Source: Halobaculum limi (GTDB lineage Archaea; Halobacteriota; Halobacteria; Halobacteriales; Haloferacaceae). From it: a stretch of 64,000 bases of DNA. Position 1 is the stretch's first letter. The number at the start of each line of letters is the position of its first letter. The notes beneath the pieces are model-generated. The model was not told the origin of the DNA, made no database searches, and saw only the letters and a program-made list of their open reading frames with translations. The position numbers and the translations under genes are program-made. The stretch is taken from NCBI RefSeq assembly GCF_029490015.1, contig NZ_CP120468.1, positions 124,001 to 188,000 on the forward strand, given 5' to 3'. Below, in pieces: positions 17,873-26,954 of the stretch.

Positions 17873-19333
17873 CTACTCGGGCGCGACGACTTCGTCAGCC
17901 ACCTTGTGGAGATGCCAGCGGTCGTACAGGAGGTTGACCTCGTGGTCCTGGACTCGGAACTCGACGGGCACGGACTCCCCGGCGTCGTTCGGCGTGTGGA
18001 AGGTGTACGGGTCCGTCTCCGACTCCGTGAGCGGGAGCGACTCGCCGCCCAGTGGTCCCGCGAGTTCGAGGCGGAGCGTTCCCCCGTCGCGGGCGACGTA
18101 CCCGCGCTTCACGCCCCGATACGCGGTGTACTCGCCCGTGAGGCGGTCGAATCGCCGGCGGCGCTCGAAGAAAGGGACCGCCCCCTGCGGGTCCGCACCG
18201 ACCGCACACGCGAACACGCCCTCGCCGAGGCGGACGAGCGGATACCCCGGCGACGCGTTGGCGGCGACGACGACGCCGAGGCCCGTCTCGGGGGCGAAGC
18301 CGACGTACGCCGAGGAGACGGCGATAGAGCCGCTGTGCCCGACTAGATCGTAGCCGCAACACTCGCGCGTCCGCCATCCGTAGCCGTACGGGCCGCTCGG
18401 CGTGTCGATACGGCCCTCGGTGAGCGTGTCGACGGCCTCGCCCGAGACGACCGTTCTGCCGTCGACCGTACCGCCGTCGAGGAACAGCCTGACGTACCGC
18501 GCGAGGTCGGAGACGGACGCGAGCAGGCCGCCCGCGGGCCGCGACAACTCCCGGGTGGGCAACGACGCCGCGACGAGGTCACCGTCTTCCTGGAGGTAGA
18601 CGGTCGCGTGGTCATCGTCCATCGAGAACTCCATATCGTCGAAGGTGGTGCGCTCCATCCCAAGCGGGTCGAGGACGTGTTCGGCCACGTAGCGGTCGTA
18701 GGGGCGACCCGTCACCGCTTCGACGACGTCGCCGAGGAGGACGTATCCCGCGTTGGCGTAGGCGAACCGCTCGCCGGGCGACCCGACGACCTCGCGGCGT
18801 GCCGCGGCGTCGCCGCCGACCACACCACCATCGCGGTCACCACCGCCAACCGCGCTCTCTCCGCGGTCACCACCGCCAACCGCGTCTTCGATGTGCGCCC
18901 GGAAGTCCGCCGTACTCGCCAGCGGGAGCGTGTCCGTGTCGCGGCGGAGTCGCCGCCCGATGAGCGCCTCGCTGGTGCCGAGCGACGGCAGGCCCGACGA
19001 GTGCGACAGGAGGTGATGAAGCCGAATCGGATCGTCTGAGTCGTCACCCAGGTCGACGTCGAGGTAGTCGCGAACGGGGTCGTCGAACGCGACCATCCCC
19101 GCCTCTTGGAGTTGTGCGAGTGCGAGCGCCGTGACGGACTTCGTCACCGACCCAATGCCGTACAGCGTCTCTGGCGTCGCCGGACGATTCCCGGCCAAAT
19201 CGCGCGACCCGAATCCGTCGGCGTAGCGAATCCCGTCGCGGTCGACGACGGCGACGCTGACGCCGGGGAGACGGTCACGTCGCATCGTCCGGCGGAGGAG
19301 GCTGGCCGTCGCGGCGCGGGCGTCGTCGGTCAT
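17873..19333 (-). CDS. Beta-lactamase-fold serine hydrolase (class C/PBP-like)
   Basis: The 486-residue protein has the serine beta-lactamase/DD-peptidase motifs: SVTK with nucleophile Ser62 and Lys65, the tyrosine motif YANAGY, and HSGS as the KTG equivalent. The C-terminal domain (about 385-486) has the RLTGEYTAYRG-type lipocalin-like sequence seen in AmpC-like hydrolases. No signal peptide is visible, so it is probably cytoplasmic. Archaea lack peptidoglycan, so an esterase or peptidase role is likely. A Gly/Asp-rich insertion around residues 152-174 (GGGDRGESAVGGGDRDGG) comes from a short DNA duplication near 18832-18890. ATG 19333 is followed by the conserved N terminus. Confidence 0.87.
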   Translation of the reverse strand: MTDDARAATASLLRRTMRRDRLPGVSVAVVDRDGIRYADGFGSRDLAGNRPATPETLYGIGSVTKSVTALALAQLQEAGMVAFDDPVRDYLDVDLGDDSDDPIRLHHLLSHSSGLPSLGTSEALIGRRLRRDTDTLPLASTADFRAHIEDAVGGGDRGESAVGGGDRDGGVVGGDAAARREVVGSPGERFAYANAGYVLLGDVVEAVTGRPYDRYVAEHVLDPLGMERTTFDDMEFSMDDDHATVYLQEDGDLVAASLPTRELSRPAGGLLASVSDLARYVRLFLDGGTVDGRTVVSGEAVDTLTEGRIDTPSGPYGYGWRTRECCGYDLVGHSGSIAVSSAYVGFAPETGLGVVVAANASPGYPLVRLGEGVFACAVGADPQGAVPFFERRRRFDRLTGEYTAYRGVKRGYVARDGGTLRLELAGPLGGESLPLTESETDPYTFHTPNDAGESVPVEFRVQDHEVNLLYDRWHLHKVADEVVAPE

Positions 19334-19438
19334 ACCCGTCACTCGCGGGCGGGCGACTTCAAGCCGCCCCCGGCCGTCGTTCGCGCCTCGCGTGCCGCTT
19401 CCCGAAGGGGTATGCCGGATGCGACCCCCGAGGGCCCT

Positions 19439-20182
19439 ATGCCCGAGACCGAACACGACCTGTCGACGATGACGTGGGAGGACGCCGGTGACGCACTCTT
19501 GACCGCCGACGCCGTCGTCGTCCCGACCGGCAGCACCGAACAACACTCCGTCCACCTCCCGCTGTCGACCGATTCGCTTCGCGCGGACCACCTCTCGGCG
19601 GAGTTGGTGGAGACGGCGCCAGACCACGGCCTCGACTTACTTCGTGCGCCGACGCTCCCGTACGGGTACAGCGAGCACCACATGCCGTTCCCGGGGACGG
19701 TGACGCTGTCGCAGGACACGTACAAGTCGGCGCTCATCGATATCGGGGCGTCACTGGCCGAACACGGGGCCGAACGCGTCCTCTTTCTCAACTGCCACGG
19801 CGGGAACAAGGAGGCGCTGTCGCTCGCGACAGACCGCCTGAACCGCGACCACGACGTGGCCGCCCACTTCGTCCACTGGACGGACTTCGGGCGCGAGCAG
19901 TTACAGGAGCACTTCGGTGAGGGGTGGGGCCACGCCGGCGACCACGAGACGAGTTTCGTCGAACTCGTGCGCGAGGACCTCGTGAAAAGCGAGAAGAAGG
20001 AGCCACAGGAGGCGAAGGATCTGCCGGAGACGCGCTCGTGGACCTACTTCTCTGACGTGACCGAACTCGGCGGGATGGGCGACCCGACGAACTCCGACCC
20101 GGAGTTTATGCAGACGGTCGTCGCCGACACAACCGACCGGATTCTGGAGGCGCTGACGAGCGACATCGAGAACGGCTGGTGA
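19439..20182 (+). CDS. Creatininase-family amidohydrolase
   Basis: The 247-residue protein has the creatininase signature: VVPTGSTEQHSVHLPLSTDS with metal-binding Glu, His and Asp, then LFLNCHGGNKEAL and GHAGDHETSFVELV. The family includes creatinine amidohydrolase and the archaeal formamide hydrolase ArfB, which acts early in riboflavin and F420 biosynthesis. Haloarchaea make F420, so ArfB is possible, but the family contains several paralogues and the motifs do not decide. ATG 19412 is an in-frame alternative start that would add nine residues; no promoter settles it. It diverges from the serine hydrolase gene. Confidence 0.82.
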   Translation: MPETEHDLSTMTWEDAGDALLTADAVVVPTGSTEQHSVHLPLSTDSLRADHLSAELVETAPDHGLDLLRAPTLPYGYSEHHMPFPGTVTLSQDTYKSALIDIGASLAEHGAERVLFLNCHGGNKEALSLATDRLNRDHDVAAHFVHWTDFGREQLQEHFGEGWGHAGDHETSFVELVREDLVKSEKKEPQEAKDLPETRSWTYFSDVTELGGMGDPTNSDPEFMQTVVADTTDRILEALTSDIENGW

Positions 20183-20279
20183 GCCGTCCACGGTCGGCGC
20201 GGTCGACGAGTCGGTGGTCGGGTGCGCTCGGCTCTCACACCGACCCGAGGGTTATTATCCCCGTTCGCGACCAGCCGAT

Positions 20280-21038
20280 ATGACCGACACGGACGCTCCA
20301 CACCCATCGCCAGCGGAACTGTACGACCTCCAATACAGCGACGTGGACCGCGGCGACGTGCCCTTCTACGTCGACTGCGCCCGCGCCGCCGACGGTCCCG
20401 TGCTCGAACTCGCCTGCGGCACGGGCCGTATCCACCTCCCACTCTTGCGGGCGGGCGTCGACGCCGACGGCATCGACGTGGACCCAGCGTCGCTCGACCG
20501 CCTACGCGAGAAGGCCGCCGCCGAGGGCCTCGACCCGTCGGTCCGCGTCGGCGATATGACCGTACTCGACACCGACCGCGAGTACGACCTCGTGATCTGC
20601 CCGTTCAATGCGCTCCACCACGCGACGACGCTGGCGGGCCTGCAGGCGACACTCGCCGGCGTCCACGACGCTCTCGCGCCGGGCGGCCAGTTCGTCTTCG
20701 ACGTGTTCGTTCCGCGCTTCGACGTAATCTGCGAGACGTACGACGAGTGGCAAGAGCGCAGCGTCGAGTACGAGGGCAGCGAGTACACGGTCCGCATCCG
20801 GTCGACCGTCGCAGACCACGTCGAGCAACTGTACACCGTCGAGACGGAACTGCTCGCACCCGACGGCGAGACGCTCATCGGAGACCGGATGCAACTGGCG
20901 ATGTTCCCGAAGCGACTCCTGGAGGTCGTCGTCGCGGAGTCACCGTTCGCGTCGGCGTCGCTCGCGGGCGGCTTCGACGGTGAAGACCTGGCAGAGACGC
21001 AGGACGTGCAACTGTGGACGCTCGAAGCGGCCGAGTGA
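20280..21038 (+). CDS. Class I SAM-dependent methyltransferase
   Basis: The 252-residue protein has the Rossmann methyltransferase motifs: motif I VLELACGTGRIHLPL (about residues 40-54), the acidic post-I residue in GIDVDPASL, GDMTVLD (motif II region) and LVICPFNALHH (motif IV). The end resembles small-molecule methyltransferases of the methyltransf_25 type. The substrate is unknown. A TATA-like TTATTA at 20252-20257 lies 23-28 bases before ATG 20280, supporting a leaderless start. Confidence 0.85.
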   Translation: MTDTDAPHPSPAELYDLQYSDVDRGDVPFYVDCARAADGPVLELACGTGRIHLPLLRAGVDADGIDVDPASLDRLREKAAAEGLDPSVRVGDMTVLDTDREYDLVICPFNALHHATTLAGLQATLAGVHDALAPGGQFVFDVFVPRFDVICETYDEWQERSVEYEGSEYTVRIRSTVADHVEQLYTVETELLAPDGETLIGDRMQLAMFPKRLLEVVVAESPFASASLAGGFDGEDLAETQDVQLWTLEAAE

Positions 21039-21061
21039 GTCGCGACGGAGCGACGGGCGGT

Positions 21062-22168
21062 TCAGGCTGTGGGGTCGCCGCTGTCGCCGCTGGACCCCAT
21101 CTCCGACTCCATCGCGCCCTCGTCACCCTCGCCCGTCCGCCGAGCGTACAGCGCGAGCAACACCGCGCCGGCACCGATCACCGTCAGCGCGAGGCGGAAC
21201 AGGCCGCCGCCGGGGATGAACCGAGAGACACCGACGAGGAGGACGCCGAGCGCGAGCGCGTACCAGCGGGCGTACGCGACGTCGCCGCGGTCGACCGCCC
21301 GCAGGCCCCACGTCCCGAGGACGTACGCCCCGAGGACGAGGCCGACCCACAGGAGGACGCCGTAGGTGATCGCACCCAAGAACGCGAGCGGGATACCGAT
21401 GATCGTCACTGCGAGCAGCACCAGAAGGACTGGCCCGACCAGGAGCGTCCCGAGGCCGATTCCGCCGCTGTACGCGGTCCGTCCGAGACCGAGGTCACCG
21501 ACTTCCGAGACGAACCGGGGGACGACCGCCAACAGGATCGACCCGAGTGCGAGGTGGACGAGCACGGTGTAGACGACGCTCACCCACGAAGGGAGGGTGA
21601 ACAAGGATATCTCCGCGGCGTCGAAGCCGCCGAAGTCGAGGTCGGTCGCGCGTACGTCGCCCGCGACGCTCGCACCCTCGTTCGTGAACTCCTCGGTGTC
21701 GTACAGGAGGTCGCCGCCGATGGCGGCGGCGGAGCCAACCTGGAGCGTGTCGGCCTCGACGCTGAGCGTGCCGTCCACCTGTCCGTCGATCAACACCGCA
21801 CCGGCGCCGATCTCTGCGTCGCCGACGAGGACGCCACTCTCACGGAGAGTGAACGACCCGGCGGCGAACTGGGTCGCACCTTCGACACGACCTTCGACAG
21901 TCACCGCGCCCGCGACACCCGTCAGATCTCCGGTGACGACGCCCGTGGGCGCGATGACGACGGTTCCGGCGGCGGCCTGCAAGTCGCCGTCGACGGTCCC
22001 GCGAACGATGATCGTTCCACCGGCAGCCTCGAGGTCGTCGGCGACGGTCTCGCCTTCTGCGATCACGACGGTGCCACCCGCTCTGGATTCGGCCGCCGCG
22101 ACGGGCACGCTCGCGACCAACAAGAGCGCGAACACCACCGCGACTAGCCGTACGGCTACGGTAGTCAT
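21062..22168 (-). CDS. Secreted/membrane bactofilin-like (polymer-forming) protein
   Basis: The 368-residue protein begins with a cleavable signal peptide (about 1-26, ending PVAAAES). Residues about 30-165 are a beta-helical repeat of the bactofilin type, with recurring GTVVIAEGETV, GTIIVRGTVDGD, GTVVIAPTGVVTGD and GAVLIDGQVDGT units every 17-20 residues. Four or more membrane helices follow (about 190-345) and the tail is acidic. In haloarchaea such proteins are annotated as polymer-forming cytoskeletal proteins, but the signal peptide places the repeat domain outside the cell. ATG 22168 is preceded by GTTTATCAT (about 22192-22200) at leaderless spacing. Confidence 0.78.
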   Translation of the reverse strand: MTTVAVRLVAVVFALLLVASVPVAAAESRAGGTVVIAEGETVADDLEAAGGTIIVRGTVDGDLQAAAGTVVIAPTGVVTGDLTGVAGAVTVEGRVEGATQFAAGSFTLRESGVLVGDAEIGAGAVLIDGQVDGTLSVEADTLQVGSAAAIGGDLLYDTEEFTNEGASVAGDVRATDLDFGGFDAAEISLFTLPSWVSVVYTVLVHLALGSILLAVVPRFVSEVGDLGLGRTAYSGGIGLGTLLVGPVLLVLLAVTIIGIPLAFLGAITYGVLLWVGLVLGAYVLGTWGLRAVDRGDVAYARWYALALGVLLVGVSRFIPGGGLFRLALTVIGAGAVLLALYARRTGEGDEGAMESEMGSSGDSGDPTA

Positions 22169-22285
22169 ACCGATCACACTAACGTCGTGTTGGATGATAA
22201 ACACGACTCACAGGGGTGAACACGGGATAGACCACTGGTAGCCATCCGGCTCCGACCCACAGCGTGCGGGCGTTCCGTCGGCGTC

Positions 22286-24196
22286 TCAGACGTGCTCTGC
22301 GAGGAACGCCGCGATGGCTTCGAACTCCTCGATCAGGTTCTCACGACTCGTCGTGTGGTGGCCCTCGTCGTCGAAGATCAGTTTCTCGACGGGCACACCC
22401 TGCTCGCGGACCGCCTCGACGACCTGTTCGGCCTCGCCCACCGGCACGCGCGGGTCGTTCGCGCCGTGTTGGACGAACAGCGGACACCGAACCTCGTCGA
22501 TGTGCGTCAACGGCGAGATGGATTTCAGGAACTCGTAGTCCTCGTCCAGACTGCCGTACTCGGCCTCGCGGTGGCTGCGGCGCCACTCGCCGGTGTTCTC
22601 CAAGAAGGTGGTGAAGTCCGCGATGCCGACGAAGTCGACGGCGGCGGCCCACAACTCGGGGTACTCCGTGATGGCTGCGAGGACCATGAAGCCGCCGTAC
22701 GAGCGGCCGTACGCGACGATGCGGTCGTCGTCGACTTCGGGGACGCCGCCGAGCCATTCGACACCCGCTGCGACGTCGTCGACGGTGTCCATCCGCTTTT
22801 CGACGTCGTCGAGGTGGGAGTACGCCGTGCCGTACCCCGACGACCCGCGGACGTTCGGTTCCAACACCGCGTACCCCTGATTCAGGAAAAACTGCTTCGT
22901 CGGGTAGAACCACGGGCGACGCTGGTGTTCGGGACCGCCGTGGATGTCGACGATGGCGGGCACCGGGTCGTCCGCGCTCGCGCCCGGCGGGAGCGTCCAG
23001 TACGCCGGAATCTCCCGGCCATCGAACGTCTCGTAGTGGACCGTTTCGGGCGCGTGAAACGCCGACTCGGGGAGGCCGTTGCGACCGACCGGCGTCCAGT
23101 CGGCCACCTCGTCGTCGCCGAATGCGACCGAGCGAACGCCGTACGGTGTCGTCGGCGACGTGTGGGTGAACGCGAGTCGCTCGGCGTCCGGGCCGAACGT
23201 CAGCCCCGAGACGACGCCGTTGACGGCGGGCGTCTCGACGGGGTCGAACACGGCCGCTGCGGCCACGTCCGCCGCGTCCGCCGCGTCGGTGTCCCCCTCT
23301 GCGACCGTGAGCGTCCCCGCGTGCAGCGACGAGTAGCCGCCCTCGTTGACCGTGTACGCGAAGCGCCCGCTGTCGCGGTCGAACGCGAGGCCGTCGACGT
23401 CCCACGCGTCGCTTCCGGGGTCGCCGGTCGCCTCGTCGTACCCCGCAACGGGCGTGACCGCGCCGGTGTCGAGTGAGACGCGCCCCACGTAGGCGGTGTC
23501 GCTGCCGCAGTTGGTCACACAGAGGAGGCCGCCCGCGCCGTCGAAGTGGACGTGTGCGTACGTCGCCTCCTCGTCGTCCGAGAGGTGGGTCGTCTCGCCC
23601 GTCTCCACGTCGAGGAGCGTGAGGTCCTCGTCGTAACTGGAGTGGGCTTTCGTGAGCACGAGTCGCCGACCCTCGGGGCCGACGGCGGCGACGTTCAACC
23701 ACCCGCCGGGGCCTTCGTACACGCGTTCGGGATCGCCAGCGGATGTGACGGTGCCGTCGGCGGCGACGCCCCCGACGTCCTGGACGTACACGTCGAAGCG
23801 GGCGTCGGCCTCGCGGTTGGCGGTGTAGGCGATGCGGTCGCCGTCGGGTCCCCACGCGCCCCACGAGTGCTTGGACTCGGGGTCGGTAGTGAGCGCCCGT
23901 TCGACGCCTGTGGCGAGGTCGTAGTGGTACAGTTGGTCGCGTTCGTCGCTCCCGGCGTCCATCGCGTAGACGAACGACTCGTCGGCGGGCGAGGCCGCGA
24001 GCGCAGAGACGCGTTCCTCGTGAGGCGTGAGGCGGTCGGGCCACCCGCCCGCCTCGTCGACGGTCCACACCTGCGGCGTCCCCGAGGTGTCCGCGAGAAA
24101 GCAGAGTCGACCCTCGGGCGTCAGCGTCGGCGTGTCGGCGTGGTCGATGGCGAGGAAGCGGGCGACCGGGTGGCCGGTCGCGTCGGCGTCAGGCAT
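22286..24196 (-). CDS. S9-family serine peptidase (acylaminoacyl-peptidase/prolyl-oligopeptidase type)
   Basis: The 636-residue protein has an N-terminal seven-bladed beta-propeller-like region (about 1-370; repeated WGPDGDRIAY and LAASPADESFVY patterns) and a C-terminal alpha/beta hydrolase. The catalytic serine is in GRSYGGFM, the aspartate in HGANDPRVPV and the histidine in DDEGHHTT. The oxyanion/HGGP motif DIHGGPEHQ is present. It would remove residues from short peptides in the cytoplasm; no signal peptide is seen. ATG 24196 is preferred over GTG 24202 because CCTTTAGCC at 24222-24230 gives leaderless spacing. Confidence 0.92.
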   Translation of the reverse strand: MPDADATGHPVARFLAIDHADTPTLTPEGRLCFLADTSGTPQVWTVDEAGGWPDRLTPHEERVSALAASPADESFVYAMDAGSDERDQLYHYDLATGVERALTTDPESKHSWGAWGPDGDRIAYTANREADARFDVYVQDVGGVAADGTVTSAGDPERVYEGPGGWLNVAAVGPEGRRLVLTKAHSSYDEDLTLLDVETGETTHLSDDEEATYAHVHFDGAGGLLCVTNCGSDTAYVGRVSLDTGAVTPVAGYDEATGDPGSDAWDVDGLAFDRDSGRFAYTVNEGGYSSLHAGTLTVAEGDTDAADAADVAAAAVFDPVETPAVNGVVSGLTFGPDAERLAFTHTSPTTPYGVRSVAFGDDEVADWTPVGRNGLPESAFHAPETVHYETFDGREIPAYWTLPPGASADDPVPAIVDIHGGPEHQRRPWFYPTKQFFLNQGYAVLEPNVRGSSGYGTAYSHLDDVEKRMDTVDDVAAGVEWLGGVPEVDDDRIVAYGRSYGGFMVLAAITEYPELWAAAVDFVGIADFTTFLENTGEWRRSHREAEYGSLDEDYEFLKSISPLTHIDEVRCPLFVQHGANDPRVPVGEAEQVVEAVREQGVPVEKLIFDDEGHHTTSRENLIEEFEAIAAFLAEHV

Positions 24197-24261
24197 ACGC
24201 ACAGGGGCGGCGGCCCGCGGCTAAAGGGTTGGGCAGGCGGCGAGATGCGTTCGGGCGGCGG

Positions 24262-25773
24262 TCACACCTCGGCGTCCGCGAACCGCTCTAAGAACGCCGC
24301 AGTCGTCCGAATCCCGTTCTCGAAGCAGTTCAGATCGAGGTGTTCGTTCGGCGAGTGGTTCCCTTGGTCGGGGTTCGCGTACGGGACGACCAACACGGGC
24401 ACGTCCGCGAGGGAGTCGACGCGGCGGAAGAACGCCGCCGGAAGCGACCCGCCGAGGACGGGCAGTTCCACCGGGTCAGCGTCCCACACCGCCGACAGCG
24501 CCGCGAGAACTGGGTCGCTCGCGGGTGAGTCGACGGGCGTCTTCATCGGTGGGAACCCCGTCCCCTTGCTCACCTCCACGTCCGGGTGGACGCTCGCGAC
24601 GTGGTCGCGGATGCGCTCGAACGCCCGGTCCGGGTCCTGTCCCGGAACGAGTCGGGAGTCGAGTTTCGCCGTCGCCGTGTGGGGAATGACGGTCTTGCTC
24701 CCCTCGCCCTGGTATCCGGCGTCGAGGCCGTTCACGGTTATCGTCGGCTCCAACAACAGGCGCTCGTAGTAGCCGCGGTCGGTCGTGAAGTGCGTGAGGT
24801 CGAGGTCCGTCTTCACCTCGTCGGCGTCGTCCGGGAGCGCATCGACCAGCGCTCGGTCGGCGTCTGTCACGGCGACGTCGTCGTAGAAGCCGTCGACGGC
24901 GACACAGTCGCCGCCGGAGGGGTAGCCACGGCCGGAGTCGGAGTCGGGGTGACGCCCGGTGAGGGAGGCGACCACCTCTGTGAGTTCGGTCGCCGCGTTG
25001 GGAACGGGACCACCGAAGTTGCCCGAGTGGAGGTCGGTGTTCGCCGTCGTCAAGTCGAGTTGGAACGTGAGGATGCCGCGGTTGCCATAGATGAGCGTCG
25101 GGCGGCCCGAGCGGTGCTGTGGCCCGTCGGCGACGTACACCAGGTCGGCGTCGCGGATAGCGGCGGCAGGGGCGTCCGACTCGGTAGCGGGGTCCGCTCG
25201 CTCGCGGGTCGCGTCGCTCCCTGCTCGCGGTTCCGAGGATTCGCCTCGCTCGTCCTCGCACTCCCCATCGAGGTACGCTTTCAAGCCCAGACTCCCGCTC
25301 TCTTCACCACCCTCGACGAGCAGTTTCACCGTGACATCAGGCATCGCGTCGGCCCGGTCGAGGGCGTCGACGGCGAACGCGTGCGCGGTGAACTGCCCCT
25401 TGTTGTCGCCCGCGCCGCGGCAGTAGATGCTCCCGTCGCGCACCGTCGGCTCGAACGGTGGTGAGTCCCACTGCTCGGGATGTTCGGCCGGTTGCACGTC
25501 GTAGTGGCCGTAGAACAGCACCGTCGGCGCGTCGGGGTCGTCTGCGACCCGTTCGCCGTACACCAGCGGGTAGCGATCCGTCTCGATGCGGCGGGCGTCG
25601 AAGCCGTGCGAGGTGAGGAGGTCGCAGACGGCGTCGGCACCGCCGTCCATCCCCTCGCCGGTCGCACTGATGGTACGCAGGCGCAGGAGGTCGAACAGCG
25701 ACTCGCGGTAGTCGTCGAGGTGGTCGTCGACGGTTGGGTCGGCGGCGCTGGCCAGCGGCGACGTGTCGGTCAT
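24262..25773 (-). CDS. M20-family metallopeptidase (dipeptidase type)
   Basis: The 503-residue protein has the two-zinc M20 motifs: LFYGHYDVQPAE (His and following Asp), YCRGAGDNKGQF (bridging Asp), LLVEGGEESGS (catalytic Glu and metal Glu) and NHSPNEHLDL near the end. The middle lid domain includes NTDLHSGNFGG. A low-complexity acidic/basic insertion (about residues 175-212, GECEDERGESSEPRAGS onward) sits between the catalytic halves and is absent from the family core. It would cleave dipeptides or small peptides in the cytoplasm. ATG 25773 begins the acidic N terminus; the S9 peptidase lies downstream on the same strand. Confidence 0.9.
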   Translation of the reverse strand: MTDTSPLASAADPTVDDHLDDYRESLFDLLRLRTISATGEGMDGGADAVCDLLTSHGFDARRIETDRYPLVYGERVADDPDAPTVLFYGHYDVQPAEHPEQWDSPPFEPTVRDGSIYCRGAGDNKGQFTAHAFAVDALDRADAMPDVTVKLLVEGGEESGSLGLKAYLDGECEDERGESSEPRAGSDATRERADPATESDAPAAAIRDADLVYVADGPQHRSGRPTLIYGNRGILTFQLDLTTANTDLHSGNFGGPVPNAATELTEVVASLTGRHPDSDSGRGYPSGGDCVAVDGFYDDVAVTDADRALVDALPDDADEVKTDLDLTHFTTDRGYYERLLLEPTITVNGLDAGYQGEGSKTVIPHTATAKLDSRLVPGQDPDRAFERIRDHVASVHPDVEVSKGTGFPPMKTPVDSPASDPVLAALSAVWDADPVELPVLGGSLPAAFFRRVDSLADVPVLVVPYANPDQGNHSPNEHLDLNCFENGIRTTAAFLERFADAEV

Positions 25774-25877
25774 AGGCGACACCGCGTGTGCAGGGGGCTT
25801 CGGTGTTTGCCCGGCGGCGCGGCGTGCCGGAAGTCACGGGGGGAGTGTTAGCAACGACAGGTCGATTTTGATGCCAA

Positions 25878-25909
25878 GGTTAATATTTCGGTGATATAGA
25901 TTAATAACC
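25878..25909 (+). promoter_or_regulatory. AT-rich promoter with imperfect palindrome (candidate metal-regulator operator)
   Basis: The 32 bases directly before the metal-transport operon start and end with GGTTA and TAACC and hold AT-rich half sites (GGTTAATAT and ATTAATAACC). TTAATATT at 25880-25887 is positioned as a TATA box for ATG 25914. Overlap of a palindrome with the TATA box is what a DtxR/MntR-type repressor site looks like; the regulator itself is not in the window. Confidence 0.5.
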
Positions 25910-25913
25910 AGAG

Positions 25914-26954
25914 ATGGAACACACTCGACGATCCCTCCTCGGGTCCGCAGGAGCGCTCGCCGCCGGATCGCTGGCCGGTTGTCTCGGCGCACGCGGCGGT
26001 GGAAACACTACCGAGTCGACGACCGCACAGGCGTCGTTCTTCGTGTTCGGTGACATCGCGGCGACGGTCGCGGGCGGCGCGACGAGCACCGACCTCCTCG
26101 TTCCGATCGGACAACACGGCCACGGTTGGGAACCCGGGCCGCGCGTCCGTGAAGCGATCCGCGACGCCGACCTCCTCGTTCACGGGATGACAGGGTTTCA
26201 GCCGTGGGTCGACGACATCGCGGCCGACCTGATGGCCGACGACGCCGACGTGACGACGGTCGACGCGAGCGCCGGTGTCGACCTGCTCCCGGCGTCTGGA
26301 GACCACGACCACGGCGACGACCACTCCGGTACCGAACAGCACGAAGAGGGAGAGCATCACGACGAACACACTGAAATCGAACACCACGAAGAGGAGAGCG
26401 ACGGCCACGACCACGCCGGCGCGATGGATCCTCACTTCTGGATGGACCCGCGCCGCGTCGCCGACGCCACCGCGACCGTCCAGGAGGCGCTCTCAGCGGT
26501 CGACCCCGACGCCGCCGACGCACACGCCGAGAACGCCGAGTCGTTCGTCGCCGAACTCGACTCACTCGACGACCGTATCGCCGCAACGATCGAAGACGCA
26601 CCTCGCGAGACGATACTCGTCGCCGGACACAACTCGTTCCAGTACCTCGGCGACCGCTACGGCGTCCACGTCGAGGCGCTCACTGGGGTCGGCCCCGACG
26701 ACCAACCGACGACGCGCGACATCGAACGGGCGCGGGAACTCGTCGAGACGCACGACCTGCGGTACGTCTGTGCCGACCCCATCGAGTCGCAGCGAGCGGC
26801 AGACCAGATCGTCGCCGAGACGGACGCCGAAGAAGTCCTCCCACTGACGGCGATGCCGGGCCTGACCGACGAGTGGGCAGACGACGACTGGGGCTACCTC
26901 GACGTGATGCGGGAAGTTAATCTCCCGACGCTCGAACGAGTACTGACTGAATGA
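25914..26954 (+). CDS. Zinc/manganese-type ABC transporter substrate-binding lipoprotein (ZnuA/TroA-like)
   Basis: The 346-residue protein has a Tat-type lipoprotein signal (RRSLLGS, lipobox LAGCLG) and a TroA/ZnuA fold. Metal-ligand histidines are expected in GQHGHGWEP, MDPHFWMDP and GHNSFQYL, with the acidic MPGLTDEWADDD at the end. Residues about 125-170 form a His/Asp/Glu-rich loop (DHDHGDDHSG, EHHDEH, GHDHAG), a known feature of zinc-specific binding proteins. It delivers metal to the ABC pair encoded next, with a 4-base ATGA overlap. The promoter palindrome at 25878-25909 suggests metal-dependent repression. Zinc is favoured over manganese because of the His-rich loop, but this is not proven. 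Confidence 0.9.
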   Translation: MEHTRRSLLGSAGALAAGSLAGCLGARGGGNTTESTTAQASFFVFGDIAATVAGGATSTDLLVPIGQHGHGWEPGPRVREAIRDADLLVHGMTGFQPWVDDIAADLMADDADVTTVDASAGVDLLPASGDHDHGDDHSGTEQHEEGEHHDEHTEIEHHEEESDGHDHAGAMDPHFWMDPRRVADATATVQEALSAVDPDAADAHAENAESFVAELDSLDDRIAATIEDAPRETILVAGHNSFQYLGDRYGVHVEALTGVGPDDQPTTRDIERARELVETHDLRYVCADPIESQRAADQIVAETDAEEVLPLTAMPGLTDEWADDDWGYLDVMREVNLPTLERVLTE

